DNA of 64,000 bases from Paraliobacillus ryukyuensis (GCF_003315295.1 NZ_QNRI01000002.1:62001-126000); one strand, 5' to 3'. Positions 10,107-19,085 are shown, counted from the stretch's first letter. Translations and numbers: made by a program. The notes: generated by a model from the sequence alone, not told the origin.

Positions 10107-10394
10107 CTAAACCATAAGCATGATAAAATAGATAATTTCTGCTATCGGATAAAGAATAAAAATGCCATTAAATACTTGTAATGTTCTAAGTAACCAGTGC
10201 TTTTTTTCAAAAGTAATTCCAATGTATAGTAGAGAAATAAATCCAATAATGGGACAAGAGAAGCCTAATGATCCATAGTTGGGAGGGGAAGCATCGATCG
10301 TTTCTTCAATGAAAAATGCAAAAAAGATAACATTCACAACAAATAATGAGAGGGGAATAATAAGCTTTCTTTTATTGATGGCTTGTTTAGCCAC
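10107..10394 (-). CDS. Small membrane protein, unknown function
   Basis: 95 residues with about three hydrophobic helices (IIPLSLFVVNVIFFAFF, GFISLLYIGITF and FILYPIAEIIYFIMLMV) and a short basic N-terminus. The GTG at 10394 is 8 bases after AGGAG; an ATG at 10400 would overlap the previous stop as ATGA but sits too near the Shine-Dalgarno. It is the second gene of a pair with the membrane protein encoded just upstream. No family is recognised. Confidence 0.6.
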   Translation of the reverse strand: MAKQAINKRKLIIPLSLFVVNVIFFAFFIEETIDASPPNYGSLGFSCPIIGFISLLYIGITFEKKHWLLRTLQVFNGIFILYPIAEIIYFIMLMV

Positions 10395-10396
10395 TA

Positions 10397-10882
10397 TCAT
10401 CTCTCCTTTTTAAAACGTGAGAAAATTAAATTAAATAAATACCGAAAAATAAGATAAATAAACGCGCCAATTGGAGCGGCATATAAATCTAACCAAAGTC
10501 CGTTTTGGTATTGTTTTGGATTTTCAAAAAGAAGAGGAGTTTTCAAAGCGCTATCGAGCAACGAAGGTATCATAAACACGGTCCATGGATTGATTAGCCA
10601 CTTGTTTACGTTAAACTGACTAGATATACTTTCATAGAGAGTCTCGCCGACTCCGGTTAAAACACCGACAAATGCTACCATATAAAAATAATCGCCTATA
10701 GATAAACTATTCTCATTTAAAGGGAAATAATATTCCATAAGTGTATAGGAAATAAAGGTCAATACCAGAGTAGTAAAAAGGACACTCCATACGAATCGAA
10801 TCGTTTTATAATATGGAAAGCCAGTCTTTTGTAATTGCTTCCGAAAGTTTTTTCTATCCACAGATAAACCTTCCTTCTTCAA
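10397..10882 (-). CDS. Integral membrane protein, unknown function
   Basis: 161 residues with a basic N-terminus and about four predicted membrane segments. The TTG at 10882 is preferred because GAGGAGG lies 6-8 bases upstream; the ATG at 10927 would put that Shine-Dalgarno inside the coding region. It is tightly linked to the smaller membrane protein that follows. There are no catalytic motifs and no recognisable family. Confidence 0.6.
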   Translation of the reverse strand: MKKEGLSVDRKNFRKQLQKTGFPYYKTIRFVWSVLFTTLVLTFISYTLMEYYFPLNENSLSIGDYFYMVAFVGVLTGVGETLYESISSQFNVNKWLINPWTVFMIPSLLDSALKTPLLFENPKQYQNGLWLDLYAAPIGAFIYLIFRYLFNLIFSRFKKER

Positions 10883-11142
10883 TCGTAACCCTCCTCGAAT
10901 TGTTTGAAAAGAATCGTGTTGGTGCATATTATAAAATAAGATTTATGTGAAAACAATGGAATTTGCTTAAATTTCCAATAACCAAATTTGAGTTTTTGAA
11001 AGCTATTAGTAAATTGGAGCGAAGAAGTGAGCTTGCCGTAAAGTAAATTACTTGTGATTATAGCGAATGATACTCAACTGGATCTAAAAACATATAGGAT
11101 GTAACTAAATTTCATTTCATTCAATTGAAGCGCATCCACCGC

Positions 11143-11181
11143 AATAAAAAAGCACACGATCAGAGTTTTCTAATCGTGTGC
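11143..11181 (-). terminator. Terminator of the aldolase gene
   Basis: On the minus strand GCACACGAT pairs with ATCGTGTGC around an 11-base loop and is followed by TTTTTTATT. Confidence 0.9.
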
Positions 11182-11198
11182 GAATAAAGTACAATTAC

Positions 11199-12092
11199 TT
11201 ATTTTTTATAAACGGAAGCATCAAAAATAGAATTAACTGCTTTCCGTAATTCTTCATTGAACGCTTCGTCTGTCTGATCGGCATGTAGGTCTTGAGTTAA
11301 TGCACGAGAAAAGCTAGCGATAACGCCTTTGTTAAGTTTCAATTTATTATTTGCTTGTTCTCGAGTATAGCCACCGGATAGCGCTACAACAAGCACTACT
11401 TGTGGGTGATCAACTAACTCTTTATATAAGTTTTCTTTATTAGGTAAGGATAACTTAAGCATGACAAGCTCATCTGTTGCTAATGTATCCAGATGGTGCA
11501 ATAGTTCTTGTTTTAATAGATCCTCGGCTTCTGCCTTTTCCGGACTATGAATATCTACTTCTGGTTCAATAATAGGGACTAATCCAGCACCAATAATTTG
11601 TTTTGCTAGCTTAAATTGCTGATCAACGACTTCTTTGATTGCTTCTGGATTTGCTTTTTTAATCACAGAGCGCATTTTCGTACCAAAGATACCATGTTCG
11701 TTAGCTCGAGCTAATAAATCATCAAGGTCCGGGATTGGTTTCATCAACTGGACACCATTTTTCTCTTCTGCTAATCCTTTATCAACTTTTAGAAAAGGAA
11801 CAACTCCTTTTACATTTGCTAAATAATCCGCAGTATAACGACCTTCAATTTTACTATCCATGGTTTGTTCAAAAAGAATTGCGCCGATCACTTGATCAGA
11901 ATTAAATGCTGGAGCTGTAATAATACGTGTACGCATTTGATGCACGAGCTCAAACATTTCCTCTTCTGTTGAATAGGCATCTTCACTTATACCGTAATCA
12001 GCCAAGGCTTTTGGTGTACTACCGCCACTTTGATCTAATGCAGCGATAAACCCATTTCCATTTTGCATTTTTTCCAAATGTTTTGTATTCAT
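11199..12092 (-). CDS. fda: Fructose-1,6-bisphosphate aldolase, class I
   Basis: 297 residues, the size of bacterial/staphylococcal class I aldolases. The start [20 protein letters not shown] and the SGGSTPKAL segment are characteristic. The Schiff-base lysine is expected in VMLKLSLP, and the phosphate-binding [14 protein letters not shown] is present. It cleaves fructose-1,6-bisphosphate to DHAP and glyceraldehyde-3-phosphate in the cytoplasm, without metal. It is a single gene with its own ribosome binding site (AAAAGGAG) and terminator. Bacilli commonly also carry a class II enzyme; none is in this window. Confidence 0.93.
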   Translation of the reverse strand: MNTKHLEKMQNGNGFIAALDQSGGSTPKALADYGISEDAYSTEEEMFELVHQMRTRIITAPAFNSDQVIGAILFEQTMDSKIEGRYTADYLANVKGVVPFLKVDKGLAEEKNGVQLMKPIPDLDDLLARANEHGIFGTKMRSVIKKANPEAIKEVVDQQFKLAKQIIGAGLVPIIEPEVDIHSPEKAEAEDLLKQELLHHLDTLATDELVMLKLSLPNKENLYKELVDHPQVVLVVALSGGYTREQANNKLKLNKGVIASFSRALTQDLHADQTDEAFNEELRKAVNSIFDASVYKK

Positions 12093-12285
12093 ACGACCAC
12101 TCCTTTTCGATTGCTAGCTTCATTTTTCAGTTCAGCTAAATGATATTTAACCTATTTCTAGTTTAGCACTATGAATGTCTCGTTTATAGTAAAGCGCTCA
12201 GATAAAAATTTCAAAACAGAATATTTTCATTCTTAATCCATTTTTAGTATGTTAATTAAGTAAGAAAATTAAAGGAGTGATGATC

Positions 12286-13311
12286 ATGAGTCAAACTAGT
12301 AAACAAATTCGTTTAGCAAAAAGACCGACAGGAATGCCAGAGCAAGATACATTCTTATTTGATGAAAACGAAGTGAAAGAACCCGCAGAAGGAGAGGTAG
12401 TCATCCGTACGCTGTATCTTTCCGTAGATCCATATATGAGAGGACGAATGATCGATGCGCCTTCTTATGTACCACCATTTGAGCTAAACCAAGTAATCAC
12501 TGGATCAGTTATAGGTGAAGTTGTTCAATCAAATGCGACTAACTTGACTGAAGGGGATATCGTAATCGGTAGTTATGGTTGGCAAACTTATTATACCGCA
12601 AATGAAACGGAAGTAAGAAAGATCGATCAAACGATCGCGCCGATTTCTAGTTACTTAAGTATCTTAGGTATGACTGGTTTAACCGCATATTTCGGTTTAC
12701 TTGATCTAGGTGAACCAACAGAAGGTGAAACGGTGGTGATAACTGGAGCAGCTGGAGCAGTAGGGTCTGTTGTGGGGCAAATTGCCAAGATTAAAGGCTG
12801 CCATGTTGTTGGAATTGCCGGATCAGATCAAAAAATTAATTACTTAACTGAAGAATTAGGTTTTGATGAAGGGATCAATTATCGTAATACCGACGATATG
12901 ACAGCAGCGATTGGACGTGCTTGCCCGAATGGCGTCGATGTTTTCTTTGATAATGTTGGTGGTGACATCGCCGACGCTATTATGCAACATCTTAATAAAT
13001 ACGCACGAATCCCATTATGCGGAGCTATCTCAAGTTATAATTTAGAAGGTGTGGATCAAGGTCCACGTATCCAAACCCAAATAATTAAGAAAAGTGCTCG
13101 TATGCAAGGCTTTACGCTAGGTGATTTTGCTAATCGTTTTGATGAAGGTACCAAGGCACTTGCTGAGTGGTTGCGCGAAGGCAAATTAACAGACCGTGTG
13201 ACAGTGGTAGAAGGGTTTGAACAGACACCAGAAGCATTTCTTGATTTATTTAGAGGCAAAAACATCGGGAAACTAATTGTTAAAGTAGCCGAGCCAGAAG
13301 TAAGTAAATAA
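12286..13311 (+). CDS. NADP-dependent MDR oxidoreductase (YfmJ/CurA-like)
   Basis: 341 residues of the zinc-free medium-chain dehydrogenase family. SVDPYMRGRM near the N-terminus and GAAGAVGSVVGQIAKIKGC (nucleotide-binding Rossmann motif) are typical of prostaglandin reductase, 2-alkenal reductase and curcumin reductase homologues. It would reduce alpha,beta-unsaturated carbonyls or quinones with NADPH. The ATG at 12286 is 8 bases after AAGGAG; GTG and ATG codons at 12277-12280 fall on the Shine-Dalgarno. It is convergent with the HxlR gene and may belong to the same electrophile response. Confidence 0.88.
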   Translation: MSQTSKQIRLAKRPTGMPEQDTFLFDENEVKEPAEGEVVIRTLYLSVDPYMRGRMIDAPSYVPPFELNQVITGSVIGEVVQSNATNLTEGDIVIGSYGWQTYYTANETEVRKIDQTIAPISSYLSILGMTGLTAYFGLLDLGEPTEGETVVITGAAGAVGSVVGQIAKIKGCHVVGIAGSDQKINYLTEELGFDEGINYRNTDDMTAAIGRACPNGVDVFFDNVGGDIADAIMQHLNKYARIPLCGAISSYNLEGVDQGPRIQTQIIKKSARMQGFTLGDFANRFDEGTKALAEWLREGKLTDRVTVVEGFEQTPEAFLDLFRGKNIGKLIVKVAEPEVSK

Positions 13312-13359
13312 TGAATTTTAAAAATATCAAAATAGGAAATATGAATATTTAAAAATAGT

Positions 13360-13392
13360 AATAGCCCCCTCCTATGGGTGAGGGGGTTATCC
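13360..13392. terminator. Hairpin between the convergent reductase and hxlR genes
   Basis: ATAGCCCCCT and AGGGGGTTAT form a strong stem with a 10-base loop. T-runs are short on both sides (ATTACTATTTTT on the minus strand), so it may terminate both genes, more likely the minus one. Confidence 0.6.
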
Positions 13393-13758
13393 TTATGAGC
13401 TTGCTCGCTCACTTTGTTCTTGTTCTTCTTTTTCAGATTTATGAAAGGTATGCTTTGTACCCCATTCATGCATTGCTTCGAGAATCGGTTCTAATGTTTT
13501 TCCGTAAGCTGTAATTGAATATTCTACTTTTGGAGGAACTTGAGGATAAACAACGCGTTCAACAATATCTTCATCCTCTAATTCACGTAACTGCTTGGTG
13601 AGCATTTTCTGGGTAATTCCAGGCATGGCGCGTTTTAATTCACTAAAACGCTTCGTACCTTGTTGTAATAAATGCAGGATAATAATTGGTTTCCATTTTC
13701 CTACGAGTATACCTAACGCATCTTCCACGCGACATTTTTCTGGTACACGTTCAGCCAT
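13393..13758 (-). CDS. HxlR/MarR-like winged-helix regulator
   Basis: 121 residues. [21 protein letters not shown] and [20 protein letters not shown] are the HxlR winged-helix core. A cysteine in EKCRVEDAL sits where thiol-sensing HxlR members (YodB, CatR, HypR) carry their redox Cys. It is transcribed away from the LLM/flavin-reductase operon and probably represses it and itself, sensing quinones, aldehydes or disulfide stress. Ribosome binding site AAAGGAGAG. The sensing role is inferred from one Cys and family precedent. Confidence 0.88.
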   Translation of the reverse strand: MAERVPEKCRVEDALGILVGKWKPIIILHLLQQGTKRFSELKRAMPGITQKMLTKQLRELEDEDIVERVVYPQVPPKVEYSITAYGKTLEPILEAMHEWGTKHTFHKSEKEEQEQSERASS

Positions 13759-13772
13759 TGTTGATCTCTCCT

Positions 13773-13820
13773 TTGGTATCTTTTTTGATACTATACCACT
13801 TTTAAGTGCGTACTTACTTT
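13773..13820. promoter_or_regulatory. Candidate HxlR operator region
   Basis: The divergent intergenic region holds a perfect GTATC-N6-GATAC repeat (13773-13788) and an AAGTGCGTACTTACTTT tract (13804-13820). The latter resembles the GTACTTAC-type half-site common upstream of HxlR-controlled oxidoreductases, and includes the small repeat TAAGT-GCGT-ACTTA. Unproven. Confidence 0.4.
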
Positions 13821-13885
13821 ATAAAATATTATATACTAAAATAATAATATAAAATGTTACTAGAAAGCAAGGTGAATTTTAAAAA

Positions 13886-14941
13886 ATGGAAAACAACATG
13901 AACCCAGAAAAAGGATTAGAATTTGGTATTTATACACTAGGGGATCACTTAGCTGATCCAACTACAGGAAAACGAATTCCTGCTCAACAACGACTAAAGG
14001 AAATTATTGAATATGCAAAGTTAGCAGATCAAGCAGGATTGGATTACTTTAGTGTCGGAGAGAGTCACCAATCTTATTTTGCAACCCAGGCGCATTCGGT
14101 AGTACTTGCCGCTATTGCACAAGCGACAGAAAATATTAAAATCGGAAGTTCTTCCACCATTATTAGTACTTCTGATCCCGTGCGCGTGTATGAAGATTTT
14201 TCTACCATTGATCTTCTTTCAGGTGGTCGTGCGGAGATAGTTGCTGGCCGAGCATCACGCATCGGTCTATTTGATTTATTAGGTTATGATGTGCAGGACT
14301 ATGAAGCGTTGTTTGAAGAAAAATTCGATTTGCTACGTCAAATTAATGAAAATGACGTAGTCAATTGGAGTGGAGAGTTTCGTGCCCCATTACGTAATGC
14401 AGAGGTAATTCCTCGGCCACAAGAAGGATCATTACCAATTTGGCGTGCGGTTGGTGGATCTCCTGCTAGTGCGATTAAAGCGGGATATGCTGGAGTACCG
14501 ATGTTCATGGCGCATTTAGGCGGGCCAGCATTCGTCTTTAAGCGTACGGTAGATGCTTATCGTGAAGCGGCTGAGCGGGGTGGTCACAATCCAGCTGAAT
14601 TACCAGTTGCAACTGCCGGTTTCTTTTATGCAGCCGAAACGACCCAACAAGCGTTACGTGAGATGTACCCACATATTAATGAAGGAATGAAACGGACGAA
14701 TGGGCAAGGATTTCCGAAACAACACTTTGCTCAAGGAGCAGATCCACACAATATAATCAATGTTGGAAGCCCACAAGAGATTATTGAAAAGATTCTCTAT
14801 CAGCATGAAATGTTTGGTCACCAACGTTACATTGCGCAAATTGATTTTGGTGGTGTACCATTTGAACGATTAGAAAAAAATATTGAATTAATTGCGACAG
14901 AAATATTACCAGCAGTTAAAAAACACACAGCAAAGAAATAG
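13886..14941 (+). CDS. LLM-class flavin-dependent monooxygenase
   Basis: 351 residues of the bacterial-luciferase fold: EFGIYTLGDH at the start, LDYFSVGESH in the first strand-loop region, SSSTIISTSDPVRVYEDF, and LSGGRAEIVAGRAS. It would oxidise a small organic substrate with O2 and reduced FMN delivered by a separate reductase. That reductase is encoded 13 bases downstream, making a two-component system. The HxlR gene is divergent, so expression is probably induced by a reactive organic compound. The substrate is unknown. Confidence 0.88.
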   Translation: MENNMNPEKGLEFGIYTLGDHLADPTTGKRIPAQQRLKEIIEYAKLADQAGLDYFSVGESHQSYFATQAHSVVLAAIAQATENIKIGSSSTIISTSDPVRVYEDFSTIDLLSGGRAEIVAGRASRIGLFDLLGYDVQDYEALFEEKFDLLRQINENDVVNWSGEFRAPLRNAEVIPRPQEGSLPIWRAVGGSPASAIKAGYAGVPMFMAHLGGPAFVFKRTVDAYREAAERGGHNPAELPVATAGFFYAAETTQQALREMYPHINEGMKRTNGQGFPKQHFAQGADPHNIINVGSPQEIIEKILYQHEMFGHQRYIAQIDFGGVPFERLEKNIELIATEILPAVKKHTAKK

Positions 14942-14954
14942 GAGGGATGAAACG

Positions 14955-15521
14955 GTGAAAATTGTAGGTATATCAGGGTCAATCATTGGTTCAAAAACAA
15001 AAATAGCGATGACCCACACCATGAATAAAATAAAAGACAACTATTCAGATGCCGAAGTAAGTTTATTGGATTTAGCCGATTATGAACTTCCTTTCAGTGA
15101 TGGTCGGAATTACTTGGATTACACTGGAGATGCTGCACACGTACTGCAAACAATTATGGATGCGGATGCATTAATTATTGGAACACCAATTTTCCAAGCA
15201 TCAATTCCGGCCACATTGAAAAATATTTTTGATTTATTACCGGTGAATGCATTCCGTGATAAAGTGGTAAGCATAGTCGTAACAGCAGGTTCAGCGAAAC
15301 ATTATTTAATCGCAGAACAACAAATAAAACCAATTCTTGCCTATATGAAAGCGCAAGTAGTGCAAACCTATGTTTTTATCGAAGCTGAAGACTTTCTTAA
15401 CAAAGAAATTATTAATGATGATGTGTTCTTCCGCATCGAACGATTAGTTGAAGATACGGTGATGTTAACTGATACGTTTACACGCATTCGTGAAGAAAAA
15501 GAGGCATCTTACGATTTTTAA
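14955..15521 (+). CDS. NAD(P)H-dependent FMN reductase
   Basis: 188 residues with the flavodoxin-like fold: the FMN phosphate loop GISGSIIGSKTK at the start and IIGTPIFQASIPATLKNIFD in the middle, as in SsuE/MsuE-type reductases. The GTG at 14955 follows GGAGGGA by 7 bases and was preferred to a longer frame that would overlap the monooxygenase. It should supply reduced FMN to the upstream LLM enzyme. SsuE-like proteins often serve sulfonate monooxygenases, but no sulfonate transporter is adjacent. Confidence 0.87.
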   Translation: MKIVGISGSIIGSKTKIAMTHTMNKIKDNYSDAEVSLLDLADYELPFSDGRNYLDYTGDAAHVLQTIMDADALIIGTPIFQASIPATLKNIFDLLPVNAFRDKVVSIVVTAGSAKHYLIAEQQIKPILAYMKAQVVQTYVFIEAEDFLNKEIINDDVFFRIERLVEDTVMLTDTFTRIREEKEASYDF

Positions 15522-15526
15522 TAGAA

Positions 15527-15559
15527 ATCAGACGTTTTTCATAAGCGTCTGATTTTTTT
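15527..15559 (+). terminator. Terminator of the LLM/flavin-reductase operon
   Basis: AATCAGACG pairs with CGTCTGATT around a short loop, then TTTTTTTG. Confidence 0.92.
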
Positions 15560-15642
15560 GTGGGATTTAATTGAATCAATTTTATAATTCAATGTTTGGT
15601 TGAAAAATACGAATGATATTTTAGACTAAATGTAGCATACTG

Positions 15643-15895
15643 CTTCGTTCAGTCAGCAAATGGGGTCGCTTTCCGAAGGCATCACCTCGGGCCCACAAGA
15701 CGTGGGTCAGTTAGACGTTGTCACACGACGTGACGATTTTAGTTTAACATTCCTTCATCAACAAAAGTGGATCTTCGGTTGATGCGTTTCCTTCAGGATA
15801 AGGAACGCTTCGGCAGCGAATCCTCGCACGAAGAAAATAGTTTTTTATTTTCGAGGAGTCTCCCCCGGTTGCTTCCTTCTCTTATTTGTAAAGAA
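15643..15895. repeat. Hairpin-rich non-coding element, probable interspersed intergenic repeat
   Basis: About 250 bases, much richer in G+C than the flanks and free of plausible ORFs. It contains several local stems: CCCAC/GTGGG (15692-15706), CATCAAC/GTTGATG (15756-15784), a CGTTTCCTT/AGGAACG pair after 15784, and GAAAATA/TATTTTC (15833-15852). Segments such as GCTTTCCG and GAGGAGTCTCCCCC resemble intergenic repeats remembered from other Bacillaceae genomes. It could be a mobile structured repeat or an RNA. Only one copy is in the window, so repeat status is inferred. Confidence 0.45.
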
Positions 15896-16416
15896 AACAT
15901 GTAAAAGAAATAGCCATGTAATGTTCGTGTTTTATAAGTGTGGATGCAATTATGAAATTGAATCAATTGTTAAAAATAAACGAAATGATTAAAAGCTGTT
16001 GTAATGGATAAAAATGATCTCATCGTTCAAGTTAACCCTGTTTTAAAGTATCTTTTACATCAATGTATTGGTCATCAAGAAAAACCCTTAGTGGTCATCC
16101 TCTTATCAAAATTTTAGAATCCCAATGGATAGCGGTATTTCTGGGCAAATTTGAACTTTTTTTGACTAATAGAGCGATAGGCTGCGTGTTTTCTTCTAAT
16201 TACGTGTATAACGGATGAAAAAAGCGAATGGGAAACGTAAAGTGGTATAATTAGGCATAAACTCGCTATTCGTTAATAGGATGGACTTCATTCGATTTTT
16301 ATAATATAAGATCTTATGTTAGAATTTTTTACGAAAAGCTTGACGGAAGAAATTTTGATCAGGAGGAGATTGCGATCTCAATAGAAATAGCACCAAAGGG
16401 AGAAACATGTAGATTA

Positions 16417-16617
16417 GTGGCAGCTAATAAAGATGGCGAAGATATTCATGTAACAGTGCTTCATCAAGAAGAAGGTTTTGTATACTTTCCATTGTCTGAA
16501 AAAAATGACCAACGACAAGATATTGCGCGTTATATTACAGCTTTACAGGCAGAAATTGAAGCTGGTGTGTACCAAACAAAGTTAGTTGCCATGGAAGATG
16601 AAGAAGTATGCTGTTAA
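16417..16617 (+). CDS. Hypothetical small acidic protein, possibly frameshifted
   Basis: A 66-codon frame from GTG ends MEDEEVCC. The same frame stays open for about 50 codons upstream (to 16261) but without any ATG, GTG or TTG, while AGGAGG at 16361-16366 lies inside it. A different frame offers ATG at 16316 (MLEFFTKSLTEEI) that runs out at about 16380. One explanation is a one-base frameshift near 16350-16370 joining the two; another is a non-canonical ATC or ATA start after AGGAGG. No family is recognised. Confidence 0.4.
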   Translation: MAANKDGEDIHVTVLHQEEGFVYFPLSEKNDQRQDIARYITALQAEIEAGVYQTKLVAMEDEEVCC

Positions 16618-16647
16618 GGATAGCACGATTATAATAAGATCCAAAAC

Positions 16648-16673
16648 ACCCGCCATTCGGTAGAATGACGGGT
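16648..16673. terminator. Convergent-gene hairpin
   Basis: ACCCGCCATTC and GAATGACGGGT pair around GGTA (one mismatch). It lies between the small ORF and the drug exporter and could serve both strands. Confidence 0.65.
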
Positions 16674-16681
16674 ACTATTTA

Positions 16682-18151
16682 TTAAGCGGCAATTTTTTCT
16701 TTTTTCTGTTTATCTTTATCAACAACGAATAATGCGATAACCATTCCTGCGATGGATAAAATGGATGCAAATAAGAACGCATTATTAAATCCATGTAATG
16801 AAGCGTTTTGCGTTATTTGTTGGGCAGCCTCTGCTTGTGACAAATTCACTAATGCTGCAGTGTCTGGTTCATAATTGTTGGCACTCGTTGTTAAAACAGT
16901 GAATAAAATCGCAGTACCAATTGATCCGGCTACTTGTTGCATGGTATTCGCCATTGCTGAACCATGCGCATTCCAATCATCTGGGATTTCGTTAAGCGCA
17001 GCTGTCATGACAGGCATCATCGCCATTGCAAGCCCTAACATACGAATGGCATAAATGGTTGATAAGAAAGCGAAAGATGTTTCTGTCGTTAAATTCGTAA
17101 AGACAAATGTCGTTGCGGCCACGATTGCCAAACCAGGAACTGCAAGCTTTCGGACACCAAATTTATCAAATAACATCCCTGTGATAGGCGACATGAGGCC
17201 CATCAAAATGGCACCAGGTAAAAGCATTAACCCCGATTCTAATGGTGAGAATCCGCGTAATCGTTGCATGTACATTGGTAGCACCATTTCTGCACCAATC
17301 ATTGACATCATAACAATCATGGTAATGATTAGCCCTAGTGTAAAGGTACGGAACTTGAATACTTTAAACTGTAGTAATGGTGTTTCTAACCTTGATTGAC
17401 GAATGATAAAAAGGGTAAGTATGATCGCTCCAGCAATAAGAGAAATAATTACTTTAGGTTCGGACCATCCGCCACCTTCACCGGCTGTACTAAATCCATA
17501 TAATAATCCACCAAATCCAAAGGAAGACAGTAAAATAGATAAGATATCTATTCTAGGTTTAGAAATTCTTGTAACATTTTTAACAGCAAAGAATGCTAAA
17601 ATAACCGTCAAAACAACGATCGGTAACACAACGTAAAATAGAGCGCGCCATTCGAAGTGTTCTACAATCCATCCAGATAGGGTAGGGCCAATCGCTGGAC
17701 CGAATGAAATAACTATACCAGCCATTCCCATCGTAAAGCCACGTCTTTCTTTTGGAATGACAGTTAAAATAACGGTCATCATAAGTGGTAGCATGATACC
17801 AGAACCAGCAGCTTGAACGACACGTCCTGCTAATAAGATAGGAAATGTGTGAGCTATCGCAGCGATTAATGTTCCTATCCCGAAGATAGAGAAAGCAGTC
17901 AAAAATAGTTTCCTAGTGGAGAACGTTTCAATTAAGAAAGCAGAGATTGGTATCATAATTCCATTGGTTAATAGAAAGGCGGTGGTTAACCATTGTACTT
18001 TATTTTGCGTCACGCCTAAATCCTCCATGATGCTCGGTAAAGCTGTAGCAAGCAACGTTTCATTTAGTATGCCGACAAATGCACCGACTAACATAACGAC
18101 CAGCATTGGTCCTATTTTTAGATTTTCTGTTTGATTCACTTGTTGTGACAT
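16682..18151 (-). CDS. DHA2-family MFS drug exporter (EmrB/LmrB type, 14 helices)
   Basis: 489 residues with about 14 membrane segments. FVGILNETLLATALPSIMEDLG and the motif C-like GIVISFGPAIGPTLSGWIVE mark proton-driven DHA2 drug exporters. The ATG at 18151 is 7 bases after GAGGAGG; a longer frame would start inside the TetR gene end. It is co-transcribed behind the TetR regulator, 13 bases apart. It probably exports lipophilic toxic compounds; the exact substrate is not predictable. Confidence 0.9.
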   Translation of the reverse strand: MSQQVNQTENLKIGPMLVVMLVGAFVGILNETLLATALPSIMEDLGVTQNKVQWLTTAFLLTNGIMIPISAFLIETFSTRKLFLTAFSIFGIGTLIAAIAHTFPILLAGRVVQAAGSGIMLPLMMTVILTVIPKERRGFTMGMAGIVISFGPAIGPTLSGWIVEHFEWRALFYVVLPIVVLTVILAFFAVKNVTRISKPRIDILSILLSSFGFGGLLYGFSTAGEGGGWSEPKVIISLIAGAIILTLFIIRQSRLETPLLQFKVFKFRTFTLGLIITMIVMMSMIGAEMVLPMYMQRLRGFSPLESGLMLLPGAILMGLMSPITGMLFDKFGVRKLAVPGLAIVAATTFVFTNLTTETSFAFLSTIYAIRMLGLAMAMMPVMTAALNEIPDDWNAHGSAMANTMQQVAGSIGTAILFTVLTTSANNYEPDTAALVNLSQAEAAQQITQNASLHGFNNAFLFASILSIAGMVIALFVVDKDKQKKEKIAA

Positions 18152-18164
18152 AATTAATTCCTCC

Positions 18165-19016
18165 TCATCCCTTTTTCGCAAATAATTGCTCTAGTTCCTG
18201 CATGTGTTTTTCTAAAGCAGGCTGTGTTTTAATATAAGAAGATAATGCTTCTATAAGATATTCTTCATGCTGGTTTTGCCAAAGATCATTAAGATGTTCA
18301 AGTGCTTGTAGCACTTTCTTTTTTGTATCCGAATCACTCTGTAAATGATTCGTAATTACCTTCATTTGATCAAGAAGGTGCCGTACTTTTGTTTCATCAC
18401 TCATGTCTTTGTTTTTGATGTTCGTTTCCAACATATCGCTTGTTAAAATCGGTTGTTGTTGTTCAATATTAGCAACTAAAATATCCATGTTCGTGACAAT
18501 GAAATTCGCTAACTTTTCAGAGTCAATTGTCATTTGATCAATAATGATAAGTGAGGCATACTCTCTTAGCACCGCTTCTAAGATAATCGTAAGATCCCAA
18601 ATAGATGCTTCTGTCTGGGTACCGTATGCATCGATCAGATAGGTCTTGTGTTGGTGTAATAATTTAAAACGAAAGCCTTGCATCACTTCTGCAAACGTAT
18701 TGTTTGTCTCTTGGGAAGCTTCTTGCAACAAAATTGGTAGGATGCAGCGATCTTGTTTAATTTGGTCTAATTCCGTTTTAATCCGCTGCTTAAATACTTC
18801 TCGATTACTCTGGTGATTCGTATTTTGGATGGTATGTAGTGTTTGTAGTAACCCATGATGATGATCCTCAATTAATTCAACAAATAGTTGATCTTTAGAG
18901 TCGAAATGGTGATAAAAAGCTCCTTTTGACATACCCGCTTGCGCAGCAATCTGCTGAACCGACGTTTGATGAAATCCATGTTCTGCAAATAATTGTAAAG
19001 CCGAATTTTTAATCAC
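18165..19016 (-). CDS. TetR family repressor of the adjacent MFS exporter
   Basis: A TetR helix-turn-helix at the start (ALQLFAEHGFHQTSVQQIA, GMSKGAFYHHFDSKDQL) and a long ligand domain with a Glu-rich C-terminus, 283 residues from GTG 19016. No ATG, GTG or TTG lies further upstream in frame. AAGGGGG stands 7 bases before an in-frame ATT at 19031, which would add five residues and give SKKQVIKNSAL, the usual TetR beginning. Translation may therefore start at ATT. It heads the operon with the exporter and likely binds the two repeats at 19052-19085. Confidence 0.88.
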   Translation of the reverse strand: MIKNSALQLFAEHGFHQTSVQQIAAQAGMSKGAFYHHFDSKDQLFVELIEDHHHGLLQTLHTIQNTNHQSNREVFKQRIKTELDQIKQDRCILPILLQEASQETNNTFAEVMQGFRFKLLHQHKTYLIDAYGTQTEASIWDLTIILEAVLREYASLIIIDQMTIDSEKLANFIVTNMDILVANIEQQQPILTSDMLETNIKNKDMSDETKVRHLLDQMKVITNHLQSDSDTKKKVLQALEHLNDLWQNQHEEYLIEALSSYIKTQPALEKHMQELEQLFAKKG

Positions 19017-19051
19017 TTGCTTTTTTGAAATAACTGTACCCCCTTTGCTTT

Positions 19052-19085
19052 AACCAATTGGTCAAAAAACAAACCGGATGGTCAA
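19052..19085. promoter_or_regulatory. Tandem TetR operators
   Basis: Two copies of an AACCnnnTGGTCAA sequence lie exactly 20 bases apart (19052-19065 and 19072-19085), about two helical turns. They sit just downstream of the minus-strand -10 box, where a bound repressor would block transcript start. Confidence 0.7.

Noticed and set aside
12182-12205. AAAGCGCTC tract considered as a second cre site upstream of the aldolase and reductase genes
   Set aside because: Too many mismatches to the consensus, and the TG at the left end is missing.
17055-17636. Two plus-strand frames of 114 and 77 codons in the exporter gene
   Set aside because: Both are antisense shadows of membrane-protein codons.
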